Source: Rugalucina vietnamica (Eukaryota > Mollusca > Bivalvia > Lucinida > Lucinidae). Taken from it: a stretch of 64,000 nt of DNA. The stretch spans positions 29,659,621-29,723,620 of the forward strand of contig OZ024870.1 of the NCBI GenBank assembly GCA_964017185.1, given 5' to 3'. Both the position numbers and the translations under genes were made by a program. Below are positions 20,639 through 32,092 of the stretch, one piece after another (within the stretch, counting starts at the first letter, position 1; every line of letters begins with the position of its first letter). Under the pieces are notes generated by a model, which searched no databases, was not told the DNA's origin, and saw only the letters and a program-made list of their open reading frames with translations.

Positions 20639-22310
20639 ATGGCGTCATCGGCCGATAGAATGAACTCTGAGGACCACCGGGAATCAGCTGATCGGGCTGA
20701 TACTATGGATAACTTCACAGAGAGAGAAGCTACGCTGAGGAGAGAGAAGGCACGTGCAAAATACAACTTGACACGAGCTCAAAACAAATTGGCGGCGTTA
20801 TTAGGAGAGCAAGAAATACACAGTCGCCGGGTTATTCAAGACGCGTGCAATAGCATGGATGCATGTATGGACATTGCCATGGAGGTAATTTCAAGTTTGT
20901 CTGAATTGTATATGACTTTTAGAGAATTTGAAAAGGGAAAGAAGGTCTTGGCGGAGCTTGACAAGCTTGAATGCGAATATGCTGCGGCTAGTGAACCGGC
21001 GCGCGAGTATTTGCACGCACGACAGGACGACAGATCTAGTGTCATGTCGGACATACTTACGATTGATATGGCACAGAGACTAAACATTTCGGATGATTCG
21101 GGAACCTATCAAAAACAGTTGATGCATGAGGTAAACGGACAAAATCTTAACGTTCACATTCTTGAAACCACGCCATTTCTTTCCGGGAAAGTGCTATAAA
21201 GCCAGGACACTGGGGAACAACAATCTGTAGGTTTAAGCACCGACGGAAATCACAAGAGAAACATGTACGACGAACAGCCGGAAAACAGTGACACCAAACG
21301 GATAGAGCCGGGAACCTGCATGAAAGCAAGACAAATGACACCTGCAGACCAAACTGAAACAATAGGCAATGGAAGCGTATTGAGCCCGAATGCTACAACA
21401 TTTCAGCCGAGTGAAAATCGTACGACCTCTACAATTGGGCAAGACCTATGGAGACAACTCAAGAGGGTCGAAATTCCTACTTTCTCTGGGGATAAAAGAA
21501 ACTATCAGAACTGGAAGGCGGCTTTCATAGCTTATATAGACAACGCACCCGCTTCAGGCGAATATAAACGTCTGCAGCTAAGACAATACTTGTCGGGGGA
21601 AGCGCTGAAAGTTATTGAAAATTTGGGGCACTCGTCTACGGCCTACGAAGCAGCTAAGGAACGCCTTGAGCGAAAATTCGGAGGACGGCGCCGCCAAATT
21701 GCAATTTATTTAGAAGAACTGGAACAGTTTAGGCAGGTACGACCCGGTAGCGCAAGGGACCTTGATAAGTTCGCGGACCTACTTGATATTGCCATAATTA
21801 ATCTGAGGGAAGCAGACCAGACGCAAGAGCTCGGAGTAGGATCACTCTACACCAAACTACAGCGTAAGCTACCAGAAGCAATGTTAGCCAGGTACCATAG
21901 ATGGATATTTGAAAACTGCAAGGAGGAGTCGGTTCTGACGTTGCGCACCTGGGTGATACAAGAAGCTGAGTTCCAGACAATTGCCTCGGAAACGGTTCAT
22001 GGACTGGCGGGAAGGGTAGCGGCTGAGACTGTAGCACCAACAGGAGCAAGGAGTAGACACCAGCGCACGTTTTTCGGAAACACAAAAGGTAATGCTGACG
22101 TTAAGAAACTGATCTGTAAGATTTGTGGCGGTTCTCATGGGGCCTGGAACTGTACTGAATTTGTGCATCTTAGTTTACCGGATCGCTGGAATACTGCAAA
22201 GGAATTACAGCTGTGTTTTCGCTGTTTAGGCGAAAACCACATAGGAAGATCGTGTCCGAGAAGTAGACCGTGTGGCAAGAATGGGTGTAGGGAATTGCAT
22301 CATAAATTGT
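20639..22310 (+). pseudogene. gag region of the BEL/Pao element
   Basis: The start is a charged, helix-forming segment (FTEREATLRREKARAKYN). Then comes the DUF1759-type body, with VEIPTFSGDKRNYQNWKAAF and YLSGEALKVIENL wording, followed by zinc-knuckle motifs CKICGGSHGAWNC and CFRCLGENHIGRSC. These are the structural and nucleic-acid-binding parts that package the element RNA in the cytoplasm. Described as a fossil part; family assignment is from the domain order. Confidence 0.88.
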
Positions 22311-22469
22311 TGCACAACTCTGATCCAACGGACAGGATAGAGGCGGCTTCAGATATCACGAGCGTGAAAGACATTGAGAGTAGCCGGGAGACAGCTTACT
22401 TGTCAGAAGAGGCAGAGCCACTTTCTTCTGCCACGGAGGGGAACGTGAGATGTGAAGAGACGACTATGG

Positions 22470-25400
22470 TGGCGCAAGGTCGTTTTATGACGGACTATGT
22501 GGGGCTTCGAACCGTTCCGGTGACTGTCAAGAATGGGGATAGGCGGTTGACAGTCAACGCACTACTAGATGATGCAAGCACGAAGACCTATATCAACGCA
22601 GACGTCGCTGCAGAATTGGACTTGAAGGGCAAAACAGAACAGGTAACCGTTAACGTTTTAAACGGCCAGGTAGAAACATTCGAGACTAAGCATGTTAAGT
22701 TTGAATTAGAGAGTCTTGATGGTAATGTCAGAATGAATGTATCTGCATTTACAGCTAACAGAGTCACAGGAACAATGACGGTTGTAGATTGGTACAAATA
22801 CAAGAAGCAATGGCCACATCTTAAGTCCATAGATTTTCAACGATGCGCAACAAAACCAATCGTTGATATCCTTATTGGGCAAGATTGTCCCAGCTTACAT
22901 TATGCGCTTCAAGAAGTGAGAGGCAACCCAGGTGAGCCAGTCGCAAGACTCACTCCTCTTGGATGGACCTGTATTGGTAACCCCAGAGCTTCCTATCGAG
23001 CTGTTCTCCAGACAAATTTTGCTTGTACTTTCTTCTCAAAAGATGTTTCAGAAATTGAAAAGCTAAATGAAAACTTAAAGAAATTCTGGGAAATTGAAAG
23101 TACTGCAATCTCAGAAGAAGGACCGATCGTCAGACCTGAAGACAACCGGGCGCTAAGCTGTGTAAGACAGTCCATCTCCTACGGAGATCAGATGTATCGT
23201 GTGGGCATACCGTGGAAAACCAAAGATCCAGTCCTACCAGACAGCTACAAAATGGCATTACAGCGGCTATATAACACCGAGAAGAGATTGAAAAAGATAC
23301 CTGAGGTAAGCCGAGCCTACTCTGACTGTATTCAAAAATATGTAGAGAAAGGCTATGTAGCAAAGGTCCCAGACGTCGAACACTCGAATTCAAAATGGTT
23401 TCTTCCTCATTTTCCCGTGCTGAGACCTGATAAGGAAACAACGAAGACAAGAATCGTTTTCGACGCTGCTGCCAATGTTGATGGTACTTCGCTAAATGAC
23501 CAAATCTACCAGGGTCCCAAACTCCAGCGTGAATTATTTGATGTACTGCTGAGATTCAGAAGGTACCCAATAGCTGTGGTATGTGATATAGAAGAGATGT
23601 ACCTACGTATTGGTATTACAGAATCTGACAAACCATATCACAGGTTCCTGTGGAGAGACATGGATCAAAGTCGCAAGCCAGACATTTATGAATTTGACAG
23701 AGTTGTTTTCGGAGTGAACTCATCGCCGTTCCAGGCACAGTTTGTGCTACAGCAACATGCAAAGCAATATCAGAGCACTTTTCCAATGGCTGCAGAAACA
23801 GTCTTAAAGTCCACATACATGGATGATTCAATGGACTCGGTAGAAACAGAGGACCAAGGAATGACGTTGTATACCGAACTGTCGACACTGCTTACCAAAG
23901 CTGGCATGCACGCCCGCAAGTGGTTGTCGAATTCGTCAAAGGTACTCAAGGGAATTCCACCAAAAGACAGAAAGTCAAAGGTCGATTTGGATAATGACCA
24001 GTTACCATCTACAAAAACATTAGGCATGTGGTGGCTTGCTGATCAAGATATATTCACTTTCAAGGAAAACAAACCTGACGACGACATGATATATACGAAA
24101 AGAAACTTCTTGAAGAAGATCGCTACACTGTTCGATCCGCTTGGTCTCCTATCACCTTTTACAGTCCGAGCCAAGATGCTTCTACAAGATATGTGGACGA
24201 CCGGGCTAGACTGGGACGAGGAAATGCCCGAGTCTCTGGTCCAATTAGCACGAGGGTGGTTTTCAGAGCTGTGTGATCTGAAGAAACTACAAATTACAAG
24301 ATGCCTGCAAGAAAAGGAAAAGATAGTAGATACACTATCCCTTCATACCTTTGTAGATTCGTCCGAGAGTGCCTATGGGGCTGTAGTGTACGCAAGATAC
24401 GACTATCAAGACGGATCTATTTCAGCCAACATCATAGCTGCGAAAACAAAAATTGCACCTAGTCTAGCAATGAGTATTCCTAGGTTGGAACTGATGGGCG
24501 CTGTCGTTGGAGTTCGATTGGCTAAAAGAGTGGCAACAGTTATCGATGTCCCCATAAGAAGAGCTACCTTCTGGTCAGACAGCGTCAATGTTTTGTGGTG
24601 GATTAGGGGCCGCAGTCGCCAATTTAAGCCGTTTGTTGCCAACCGGGTTGGAGAGATTCAGAGCAACACTGAACCAGAACAATGGAGGTATGTACCTACC
24701 AGTATGAATCCTGCTGATATTCTAAGTAGGGGCATGAAGACAGAAGAGCTCATTCTTTGCAGCAAATGGTGGAAAGGTCCAGATTTTCTCTCACAATCGG
24801 AGGAGGAGTGGCCGTTGAGGAAAGTAATTGATCGGCCAGCTGATAACATGGAAATGAAGACAGTAAAGAAACCGGAATTTCAGACAGTTGAGAATAGCTC
24901 TTGTTCAGTTGGAGTGACATTCGTAGCAACTGTAGAACCAACAGACAAGTTTACAGTTGATCCACACCGTTACTCAAGTTGGCTTAGATTGAAGCGCGTT
25001 GCAGCTTGGGTAAACCGGTTTACACACAACTGTCAGAAGTCAAAAGATAGGATTATCGGAGAGCTTCAACCTCATGAACTCAAAATGGCAGAAGTCCAGC
25101 TTATCAAAGAAGCACAGCGTGCAGAATTTACAGAGGAATGGTCAGCATTATTGAAAGGAAAATCACTTTCACAAAGGAGTAAGCTGTTGGGGATGAAGCC
25201 CATGCTAGATGAAAATGGTCTGATGCGCTCCGATGGACGATTAGCACACGCTAAATACCTATCTTTTGACGTCCGCTACCCAGTCATCTTACCTCGGAAA
25301 AGCTGGGTGACCAAACTGATCATCAAAGAAACGCATGAACAAGGAAAGCATGCCTGCGGTACAAACCATACATTGGCAACACTTTCTGCACATTACTGGA

Positions 25401-26439
25401 TTGTCTCGGGACGTGAGGCGATTCGCGAGTGGGAACGAGAATGTATGGAGTGCAGGCTAAGAAAGGCCAAGGCGGGTCAACAGATCATGGCCCCTTTGCC
25501 ACTGGCAAGGATCGAGACGTCGATGAGAGCGTTTACGAAGACAGCGGTGGATTTCGCAGGACCATTTGTGACGGTGCAAGGAAGAGGTCAACGTCGACAG
25601 AAGCGTTATCTTTGTTTATTTACCTGCATGGCCACAAGAGCGGTTCATCTTGAGATCGCCAATGGACTTGACACGGACTCCTTTATGAATGCCTTCTACA
25701 GAATGACCAGTCGACGGGGGCTACCAGAGGAAATTTTTATTCAGACAACGGCACAAATTTTAAGGGCGCCGACAATGAGCTGAAGTCACTACTAGCAGAA
25801 CTAGATGAAGACAAAATCACAAAGAGTATCGCCAACAAAGGAGTGAAGTGGAATTTCAATCCACCGATGGCACCACATTTCGGTGGAGTACATGAAAGCA
25901 TGGTAAAGTCAGCGAAAAGGCCTAGGGCTATCAAGGCGATACTTGGCAACGCAGATATAACGGATGAGGAACTAATGACAGCTATCGTTGGAGCCGAGGG
26001 TCTCATAAATTCTCGGCCATTGACGTATCAAACAGCTGATCCTTCTGATGATGTACCACTGACGCCAAATCATTTCCTGCATGGGCAGATCGGTGGTCAG
26101 TTCGCCCCAACGTCGGTTGACGAGACTTATTACAACCCAAGGAAGAGGTGGAGACGAGTCCAGGAGCTGGTGCGCCATTTCTGGCATCGTTGGTTAAGAG
26201 AATGGTTGCCAGAGTTGGGCGCAAGAAGGAAATGGTTCCAATCGGGTCGAAATCTCAAAGTCGGTGACGTCGTTCTAGTGATGTCACCCGATACTACCAG
26301 GGGGAACTGGCCGCTAGGGAGGATACTCGAGACATATCCGGGACAAGATGGGCGGGTCCGCGTGGCGAAGATTCAGGTCGGCAAGGGAACTACCACGAGG
26401 GCCGTGACGAAGTTATGTCCTTTGGAACTGGAAAACTAA
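22470..26439 (+). pseudogene. pol region of the BEL/Pao element (PR-RT-RH-IN)
   Basis: Protease wording LLDDASTKTYINADVA; reverse transcriptase with TRIVFDAAANVDGTSLND, VVCDIEEMYLRIGI and the YMDD box in STYMDDSMDSV; RNase H region around TFVDSSESAYGAVVYAR; integrase with the H-H-C-C zinc site near HEQGKHACGTNH and CMECRLRKA, the core wording TAVDFAGPF and CLFTCMATRAVHLE, and a C-terminal KVGDVVLVM and GRILETYPGQDG stretch typical of Pao/BEL. The enzymes copy the RNA to DNA and integrate it into the host genome. The whole is nearly open. Confidence 0.9.
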
Positions 26440-26657
26440 ATACAAATAGTGAACATTCTAAGCTCATTTATTCATGAGCTTATTTTCGCGGTTTACTCTG
26501 AAACCCCTCAAACATTTTTCATTCTTAAGTTTATAGCTTTAAAAATGTAACTTCGGATTTTAACGTTTGCAATTTAAATTCTTTGAGTTCATTATTAAGA
26601 TCTTTTTTGATTACAAAATACATGTACTTTCGTGACAATTTCAAAATAGGTTATTTT

Positions 26658-26672
26658 GAGGAGGGGAAGAAA
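26658..26672 (+). promoter_or_regulatory. Polypurine tract
   Basis: GAGGAGGGGAAGAAA, all purine, ends directly at the 3' LTR. It is the expected primer site for plus-strand DNA. Confidence 0.85.
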
Positions 26673-26917
26673 TGGACTGGAGATAATTTTAATACATAGT
26701 GTGCAAATAAACTTTTAACGTAACGGCACTGAAATAACGGCGTTACGTCCATGCGGTAACGTCGGGCGTTACGCTAGTTACGGATAAGAAGAAAACACGC
26801 TCGCTAATAGAAATCGAAGAATTGCTGTTAATTGTGAATAAAAGAACATAACTGTTTCATCGTTGATATTATCGTCTTAATCTGGTGCATTCCACAATCG
26901 GGAATATCGTCTCACCA
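26673..26917 (+). repeat. 3' LTR of the BEL/Pao element
   Basis: 245 bp, almost identical to the 5' LTR, followed by the CTGTC target duplication. Confidence 0.95.
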
Positions 26918-26922
26918 CTGTC

Positions 26923-28362
26923 TATTCAAAATAAATGAAACAGTCGCAGACTTTGACCGATTCTGGAGACAAGAAAAATAACGCGATTAAGTTATTTTGA
27001 TAACCTGTTTAGGTTATGTCCCTGACTGATAGTTGTGTTAGAATTTATAGGCAGGGACCTCAGTCCACAAAATTCCAAAATTCACTTTAACCAACGCATG
27101 AGGCCGAAATCAGGCCTTAAATCTCCTAGGCCTTTATAATTTATAAGTGACCGCTTAGAACTTTGGTTGAGTGTATGTACTGCTGACAAAACTTTATGTG
27201 GCTTCTCAGCAGTTTTATAAATTATATCCATCACACAGTGCTGTATATAGTAACCGAACGATCAAGCACATGCATGCGTGTCACTCAATATTAACAGTCA
27301 CTGTGATGAAATCCAAATTTTAGCAGAAAAGGATCGAAAGGATCGAAATGTTTGTTTAGCAAACTGTCTAAGGTCAGCTAAAAATTACTTTATGAGGGGA
27401 AACGTCTTTGCAGACTCTTGCTTGCGAGCACCCCAATTTCGGCCCACTTCTAAGTTTGACGGTATATCAATATGCCCAAGGAACATAAACAACCAAATCC
27501 AAAGCTTTGATTGTTCTTAAAAAGGCCGTTTTCCAGTTTTCATGTTATTGTTTTCGCGAGTAGGTGTTATTACATCTCCCTGTTAAGTTATTACTTCTTC
27601 GGGTAAAAAATAGCAAATGATAAGGTTTCTTACAGTTGATAGTGATGTATTTTTTTAGTTAAAAAATCATTTAGTTGAGAATAAACAACTGCTTTCTTGC
27701 AGGAAATTTCATATACTGATAAAAATAAGATGACTTTATTTATTTTAATTTTAGTTCTATTGTTATGATCCTACATGCGTTTATTTTCCCCATTTAGTGA
27801 AACCCTCTACTGTACGAACTTCTGTGACGCAACCAGTCATCTCTATGTTAGTCAAATACCACTAGCCAACGCAGACTACGTGACAGCGCGGAAGAATAAC
27901 GATAATCAAGGGTCAATTGCCGAACATAGATGCGCTTTACAGCAGTCCAGTCACAGGGCAGAGTTCGACGCCACTTGTAATGTTAGTGCCTTTATTATTC
28001 TTAACGTATTTCCCCGTACACTATGAATATGTAGGGGTCGCTTTCGATTCATTTGAAAGTACCTATACCTTCACTGGTAGTGAAGACAAATGCCATACAA
28101 GGCAACTATTGACATTGGCACAATAGAATCCAAATCATGGCAGTTATTTGATCTCCTTTGCAAATATGCAAGACGATAGCATTTAGATACATTGGCGTCC
28201 ACTTCTAATTGAGCAATACGATGTAATTATGAAACGCTGATAACTTTATGGCACAAAATGTATAATATACTGTGCCTATTGCAGAGCGTTTCACACATTA
28301 AATGTTTAACGATGTAAATAAAAAAAGAAAGATTCTGAATTGAACTTTCCTACTGTTTTCAG
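26923..28362. other. Mostly unassigned; contains one inverted 65-bp satellite unit
   Basis: GTGACCGCTTAGAACTTTGG at 27148 is the inverse of the satellite at 19 kb. Short open stretches at 27278-27520 and 27775-28026 do not look like protein. The end of the stretch (TTTCCTACTGTTTTCAG) reads as a 3' splice site before the gene at 28367. Confidence 0.5.
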
Positions 28363-28366
28363 AAAC

Positions 28367-29038
28367 ATGTTTGTCTGCTACTACTGTCAAGAACAGTATA
28401 CAACATTTGAAGACATTATCCACCATGCAGTTGTCTTCCACAGCGAAAAACCGCTTAGCATAAAGGAAAACGTCTTCCAGAACCAACAGAAATCCGTTCT
28501 GCGTTCTATACATTTTAACATAATACCAAATGAAGAAACACGTAATGGGAAAACGATTATACCCTTTGCAAATAACACAATCCGCATTGTTGACATTGAC
28601 GATGAATTGTGCATAGAAACCCCACAAAAGAGACAAAAATGTAGAGCGACAGAACGACCAGAAAGCTCGTGTGAGGAAATCAGTAAGTCTGTAGGTACAC
28701 AAACAGACCGTGTCGTTGTCATCACTGTTCCTGATACTACGCATTTCAATGAAATTGACTCGTTTTCACAGATACATGTATTGCCTGAGGTGGTTGAAAC
28801 ATTAATTGAGTATGAACATGTAGCCCAGTGGAAATTGTTGTTTGTGTCGGTAGGCAGAAAAATCTTACCAAAGAACAACATTGCATATAGGCTGTTCCTG
28901 AATGTCGTTTCTTGGTTTATGAATGAAAACACGACTGCAGTGAGGTACGACGATGTGGTGAAACGCTTTTGGAGAACGGGGTTACAACTCTTCAAAGGAA
29001 AATTTCTAAGGTTCATGTTGCTAGTCTTGTACAATTAA
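28367..29038 (+). CDS. Uncharacterised zinc-finger-headed protein (bivalve-type family)
   Basis: A polypyrimidine stretch and TTTTCAG at 28356-28362 precede the ATG by four bases, so this is probably the first coding part of an exon. The frame gives 223 residues. Residues 4-25 fit a C2H2 finger (MFVCYYCQEQY, then HHAVVFH: C4, C7, H20, H25). The middle is acidic and low-complexity (ESSCEEISKSVGTQTD). Residues 139-217 form a dense C-terminal domain with NIAYRLFLNVVSWFM and RFWRTGLQLFKGKFLRFM. I recall large uncharacterised families in bivalves with a finger of this kind at the start and an LF..KFLRFM block at the end. No function is known. The final residues after FLRFM may be wrong, since an overlapping frame (28969-29268) also reads like protein. 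It could be an inactive duplicate. Confidence 0.6.
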   Translation: MFVCYYCQEQYTTFEDIIHHAVVFHSEKPLSIKENVFQNQQKSVLRSIHFNIIPNEETRNGKTIIPFANNTIRIVDIDDELCIETPQKRQKCRATERPESSCEEISKSVGTQTDRVVVITVPDTTHFNEIDSFSQIHVLPEVVETLIEYEHVAQWKLLFVSVGRKILPKNNIAYRLFLNVVSWFMNENTTAVRYDDVVKRFWRTGLQLFKGKFLRFMLLVLYN

Positions 29039-29608
29039 CTTTAGTCATGCTTTCACCTTATATATCCGTGATCCTTGCATCGCAGATTGATGATATCACA
29101 CAACATGCGACAAAAGTGAGTGCTATGATTGAAAGCCTGATCGATTTGCATGTAACCTACAGCGACGAATTCAATGTCTCGCGGTATGTTGCATCCAAAT
29201 CAAAAAGGCCTCCAATCTCCGCACCCTTGTTTGTCTCATGTCGGGCGATGCATCAATTTGCTCTATAAAACATTTGGTAGTGCTGACGGGTATATTGGGC
29301 ATTTTAGGTTACTTCAACGAATAAAGATTTCTATCACGAATTTTGCTCTGCGTGTTCTTATACTGATACCTAAAGCTGTTTAGTCATGACTTCAAGTATT
29401 GATCCTACTAACATTGTAACAACAGTTGCAGTACTGCTCCAAACTAGACTCTCCTTACATGGACGCTATTCACGCGTCACTTGCGTTACCCATTGCGTTC
29501 ATAGTGTCGCGGACAGACATTTTAAAGTCATAACAATCTGTATTTACCAAAGCAAATAAGTTCGATGCATTGCTTATCTTGTGTTCACATGTCTATGAAA
29601 TATTTATG
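29039..29608. other. Spacer between two convergent gene fragments
   Basis: No repeat ends are seen. A second frame overlapping the end of the previous gene stays open to 29268. Confidence 0.45.
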
Positions 29609-29845
29609 TCAAAGTAAACAACAATACCTCATGGTCATGCAGGTCATATGCCGTCCGAAATATTTTTCTGGGCATTGCTCACATACAAATCTCTCGCCTT
29701 TGTGGATTTTTTTGTGCCTCCACAGGCTGGACAGGCTGGAGCATGCAAAGTCACACCCGGTACATTTAAAGGATTTTTTCCGGGGTGTACGTGGCTCATC
29801 CGTTGTCAATTCCTCCTCTGAACCGATCTTACCAGTTATGTTCAT
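29609..29845 (-). CDS. C2H2 zinc-finger exon
   Basis: Minus strand, 78 codons from ATG 29845. The first 25 residues are acidic and basic linker, then a classical finger FKCTGCDFACSSLSSLWRHK with C28, C31, H44, H48 (C-x2-C-x12-H-x3-H), the linker HKGERF and the start of a second finger (CEQCPEKYF). CTTTTGGTAG lies just before the ATG and could be a 3' splice site; GAG|GTATTG follows the second finger and could be a donor, so the second finger probably continues in another exon. It is likely part of a DNA-binding protein. Its target and the rest of the gene are not visible. Confidence 0.6.
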   Translation of the reverse strand: MNITGKIGSEEELTTDEPRTPRKKSFKCTGCDFACSSLSSLWRHKKIHKGERFVCEQCPEKYFGRHMTCMTMRYCCLL

Positions 29846-30610
29846 TTTCTACCAAAAGAATATAAAATATGCATGTACAACCTTCAAAACACTGGAGTCT
29901 GCATTTGGGAGAGCCGATTAGCATGTACAATCTGAACAAAATGCTTATAAGAATGGCTGTCGTGTGTCTATACTGTTCCAATGTGTATGGATCTGTTTGA
30001 CACCTCTTTTGCATGCCAGATAACATTTTCAATGCTATCACAGCCACGCATACCCATAGGCACTCCTAATATGTATTCATGGTCGCTCAACATAATGAAC
30101 GTGATAATTTTACATCAATACATCAACGTGAAGAAACTGTGACATCAACAGTAAGAAACATTATCTGAGCTGTGAGAAACAATAACACTGGCAATAAATA
30201 ATCAGTGAAAAACAATAACAACGCTTTTTTTTATATGGTAGTTTTGGCTTTGATTCACGACTTAGAGATAATATTTTACTGTCTTTTTGGTTGGAAATAT
30301 TGCCTGTATACTATCGTAAAACGTAAATAAAAGAAAATGACAGAAAATTTACTTACACCGTCTACTTCTTGTTTTCCCTTATTATGCCTTCTAAAACGGT
30401 AAATCGGGAAAAATGCACGCGCAATAGGATAACGGTAAGTGTGAGATTGCTCAAGTAATCTTAAAGATATAGATCGTCCAGAATTAAGAGACAAAATGAC
30501 ATTTCATTATCAGAATCGTCTGCTAATTGTCATTTTACGTACGGATTCATCAACATTTCCAGTAGTAAACAATACCAGCAGCTTGAGGATACAAGTTGTC
30601 GATATAACAG
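29846..30610. other. No gene recognised
   Basis: AT-rich; possible intron or upstream sequence of the zinc-finger exon. No repeat ends seen. Confidence 0.4.
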
Positions 30611-30621
30611 ATTGTATGTAC

Positions 30622-30846
30622 TGTAGATACGGTTTTTGATACCTATTAGATACGGACAATTACGGGTTTTTCATTCGTGCCTGATTTTTGACAAGTATTA
30701 TAGCTTGGCTGCGGATCGTCCGTGCCCTGTAAATGATGCACGTACAGATACGGACTTTAACGGATATGATACGAATTATTACGGACAAATACGGAAGCCT
30801 TATCCGCAACGTCCGCAGCGACCGTAAGTGCTAGTGTGACCTAGGC
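30622..30846. repeat. Degenerate GATACGGA oligomer array
   Basis: Words such as TAGATACGGACAATTACGG, CAGATACGGAC, GGATATGATACG, TTACGGACAAATACGGAAG and GTCCGCAGCGACCGTAAG follow one another for about 220 bp, ending GCTAGTGTGACCTAGGC. It is probably the interior and right end of a non-autonomous transposon; I could not find a matching left end. Confidence 0.6.
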
Positions 30847-31098
30847 ATAACACCGACTTACTCAACCGTAAAATGCCTCACCCCATAAACGCTTACTTAG
30901 TGGTTTTATTGCTGGTTTCTGCACTGACAATTTCATATCTGTATTGACTGCATCAGCTGTTTAGCAATTGTAACCTAGGTATAAGTGCTCTGACTCCTGA
31001 GCACCATGTGTACCTTTTTCAGACATGCAAGTTACATTGACCTTTTAGAACAATGTGTATTTTATCAGATATCCTGAAAGGCCAAAGTAATTCAGAAG

Positions 31099-31296
31099 AT
31101 GTCTACAACCAAACAACAGTTGCTACACTCTAACAATGTCCTAGATCACGCAGATTTCGTTATCTCCGATGAGACGGCATCAAAGAAACTAACACTATGG
31201 GGACAACCCACACAAATACTGGAAAATGCCAAGTATTTATTTCAACATATCACTGACAAATATTTTGACAAGAAATACTTCAGTTTTCAAACTTAG
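31099..31296 (+). CDS. OB-fold-like ORF (RPA-type), partial
   Basis: The ATG at 31099 follows a possible splice acceptor (GTAATTCAGAAG). The 65 residues include DFVISDETASKKLTLWGQ and KYLFQHITDKYFDKKYFSF, the pattern of one OB-fold strand set in RPA-like single-strand-binding domains (D..G...LTLWG, then Y.F.N...R.f....yls). Proteins with isolated domains of this type are frequent in marine invertebrates. It ends at a stop at 31296, only about 150 bp before a retroelement scrap, so the gene is probably truncated. Assignment is by pattern only. Confidence 0.4.
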   Translation: MSTTKQQLLHSNNVLDHADFVISDETASKKLTLWGQPTQILENAKYLFQHITDKYFDKKYFSFQT

Positions 31297-31442
31297 GTTC
31301 GCCTTCCAACTTGTTCTGTCCAAGCTAGCACTGTGACCACATCACCTTCAATAGCTACTCACCCTGCTTTCCGTGATATATGTTGCAGGTTGGTATCTAT
31401 GTATGATAGTTTTCCTTATTTCTTGTTTTTATTTGTGTATAA

Positions 31443-31790
31443 CTGAACCACTGAAGAAGCTGAAAGTGAGGTTAGGGTCCTGTCAAACTGGTTTAAGCCC
31501 CAAGTAATTTTATATTACTGATCGTTCCAAGGCGTTGCTTCTGTTATGGTTCGAATTTTTGCTTTACGTTTTGGAGTCCAATTTTTGTGCTGTTTGACAT
31601 TATGTACGTTTTAATATTTTTAGTTAACTAAAAACTGAGTGGCCGCCTATTGGGTAATGGCTGCTCACACGGCTTACGATATATTTTCTTAGTAATTGTA
31701 CCTAATTTAGTTTTTCCAAACTCGGTTTTTGGACTGGGAATTTCTTTCTGATTGCGCCATTTCGTGATCATTGCCTACTTGTACCTTTTC
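31443..31790 (+). repeat. Solo 3' UTR copy of the Penelope-like family
   Basis: It matches the 3' region of the element at 32.8-33.5 kb read on the minus strand: GAACCACTG.AGAAGCTGA, ACTGATCGTTCCAAG, then ACTGAGTGGCCGCCTATTGG and GATTGCGCC. Diverged. Other solo copies are at 35.77, 41.78, 49.9, 52.83 and 59.31 kb. Confidence 0.75.
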
Positions 31791-31791
31791 C

Positions 31792-31880
31792 ATATGAAGT
31801 TTGGCTTCGAAACAGAGGAGGAGATGTTAGAACATCGTGAACAAAAACAACAACGACGACTAACAGCTCAGGTGAGCTAA
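31792..31880 (-). repeat. End fragment of a CTCACC-family element
   Basis: It resembles 5155-5300 (ATGAAGTTTGGCTT, GAGGAGATGTTAGAACAT) and ends GCTCAGGTGAGCTAATAAGG. Confidence 0.65.
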
Positions 31881-31894
31881 TAAGGATAACAACG

Positions 31895-32092
31895 CTTGGA
31901 GTGTTTGACTTGAACCATTTTTCCAGGGCAGGCTGAGACCAAAACGGTTAGCCAGTAATCAGAGGGTCCGTCATTATCGTAAAAACTTTGCCTGGAAGCA
32001 CAAGCAGTCCATCTATTTCTTACGGCCCAAATGAGCCGGGCTCATATTCCCAATGGGCCGGGCTCATATTCCCACCCGACCACCCTTACGAG
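31895..32092 (+). repeat. R320 repeat, 3' half
   Basis: It starts at GGAGTGTTTGACTTGAACC and ends in a short local duplication of GGGCCGGGCTCATATTCCCA. Confidence 0.72.

Larger units (their letters stand above)
20331..26917 (+). mobile_element. BEL/Pao LTR retrotransposon, both LTRs, nearly whole
   Basis: Fossil LTR element of 6587 bp. Two 245-bp LTRs (20331-20575, 26673-26917) start TGGACTGG, end CTCACCA and are flanked by a 5-bp duplication, CTGTC (20326-20330 and 26918-26922), as expected for BEL/Pao. Parts in order: primer-binding site; coiled-coil-rich gag start, about 20.64-21.2 kb; DUF1759-type gag, about 21.44-21.9; zinc knuckles, 22.1-22.3; DUF1758-type aspartic protease, about 22.5-22.65; reverse transcriptase, about 23.3-24.0; Pao-type RNase H region, 24.1-24.8; H2C2 zinc site and integrase core, 25.3-26.0; DUF5641-like C-terminus, 26.1-26.43; polypurine tract. 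The LTRs differ at only two sites by my reading, so it is young. Coding is almost wholly open, with roughly one or two breaks. Confidence 0.95.

Noticed and set aside
21798-24941. Several minus-strand open frames within the BEL/Pao element
   Set aside because: All are antisense shadows of the gag-pol coding strand.
28387-29034. Long minus-strand open frame opposite the gene at 28.37 kb
   Set aside because: It is the shadow of the plus-strand gene; the plus frame has a finger, a conserved block and a splice acceptor, the minus frame none.
29565-29921. Plus-strand open frame over the zinc-finger exon
   Set aside because: The minus strand encodes a textbook C2H2 finger; the plus frame is its shadow.
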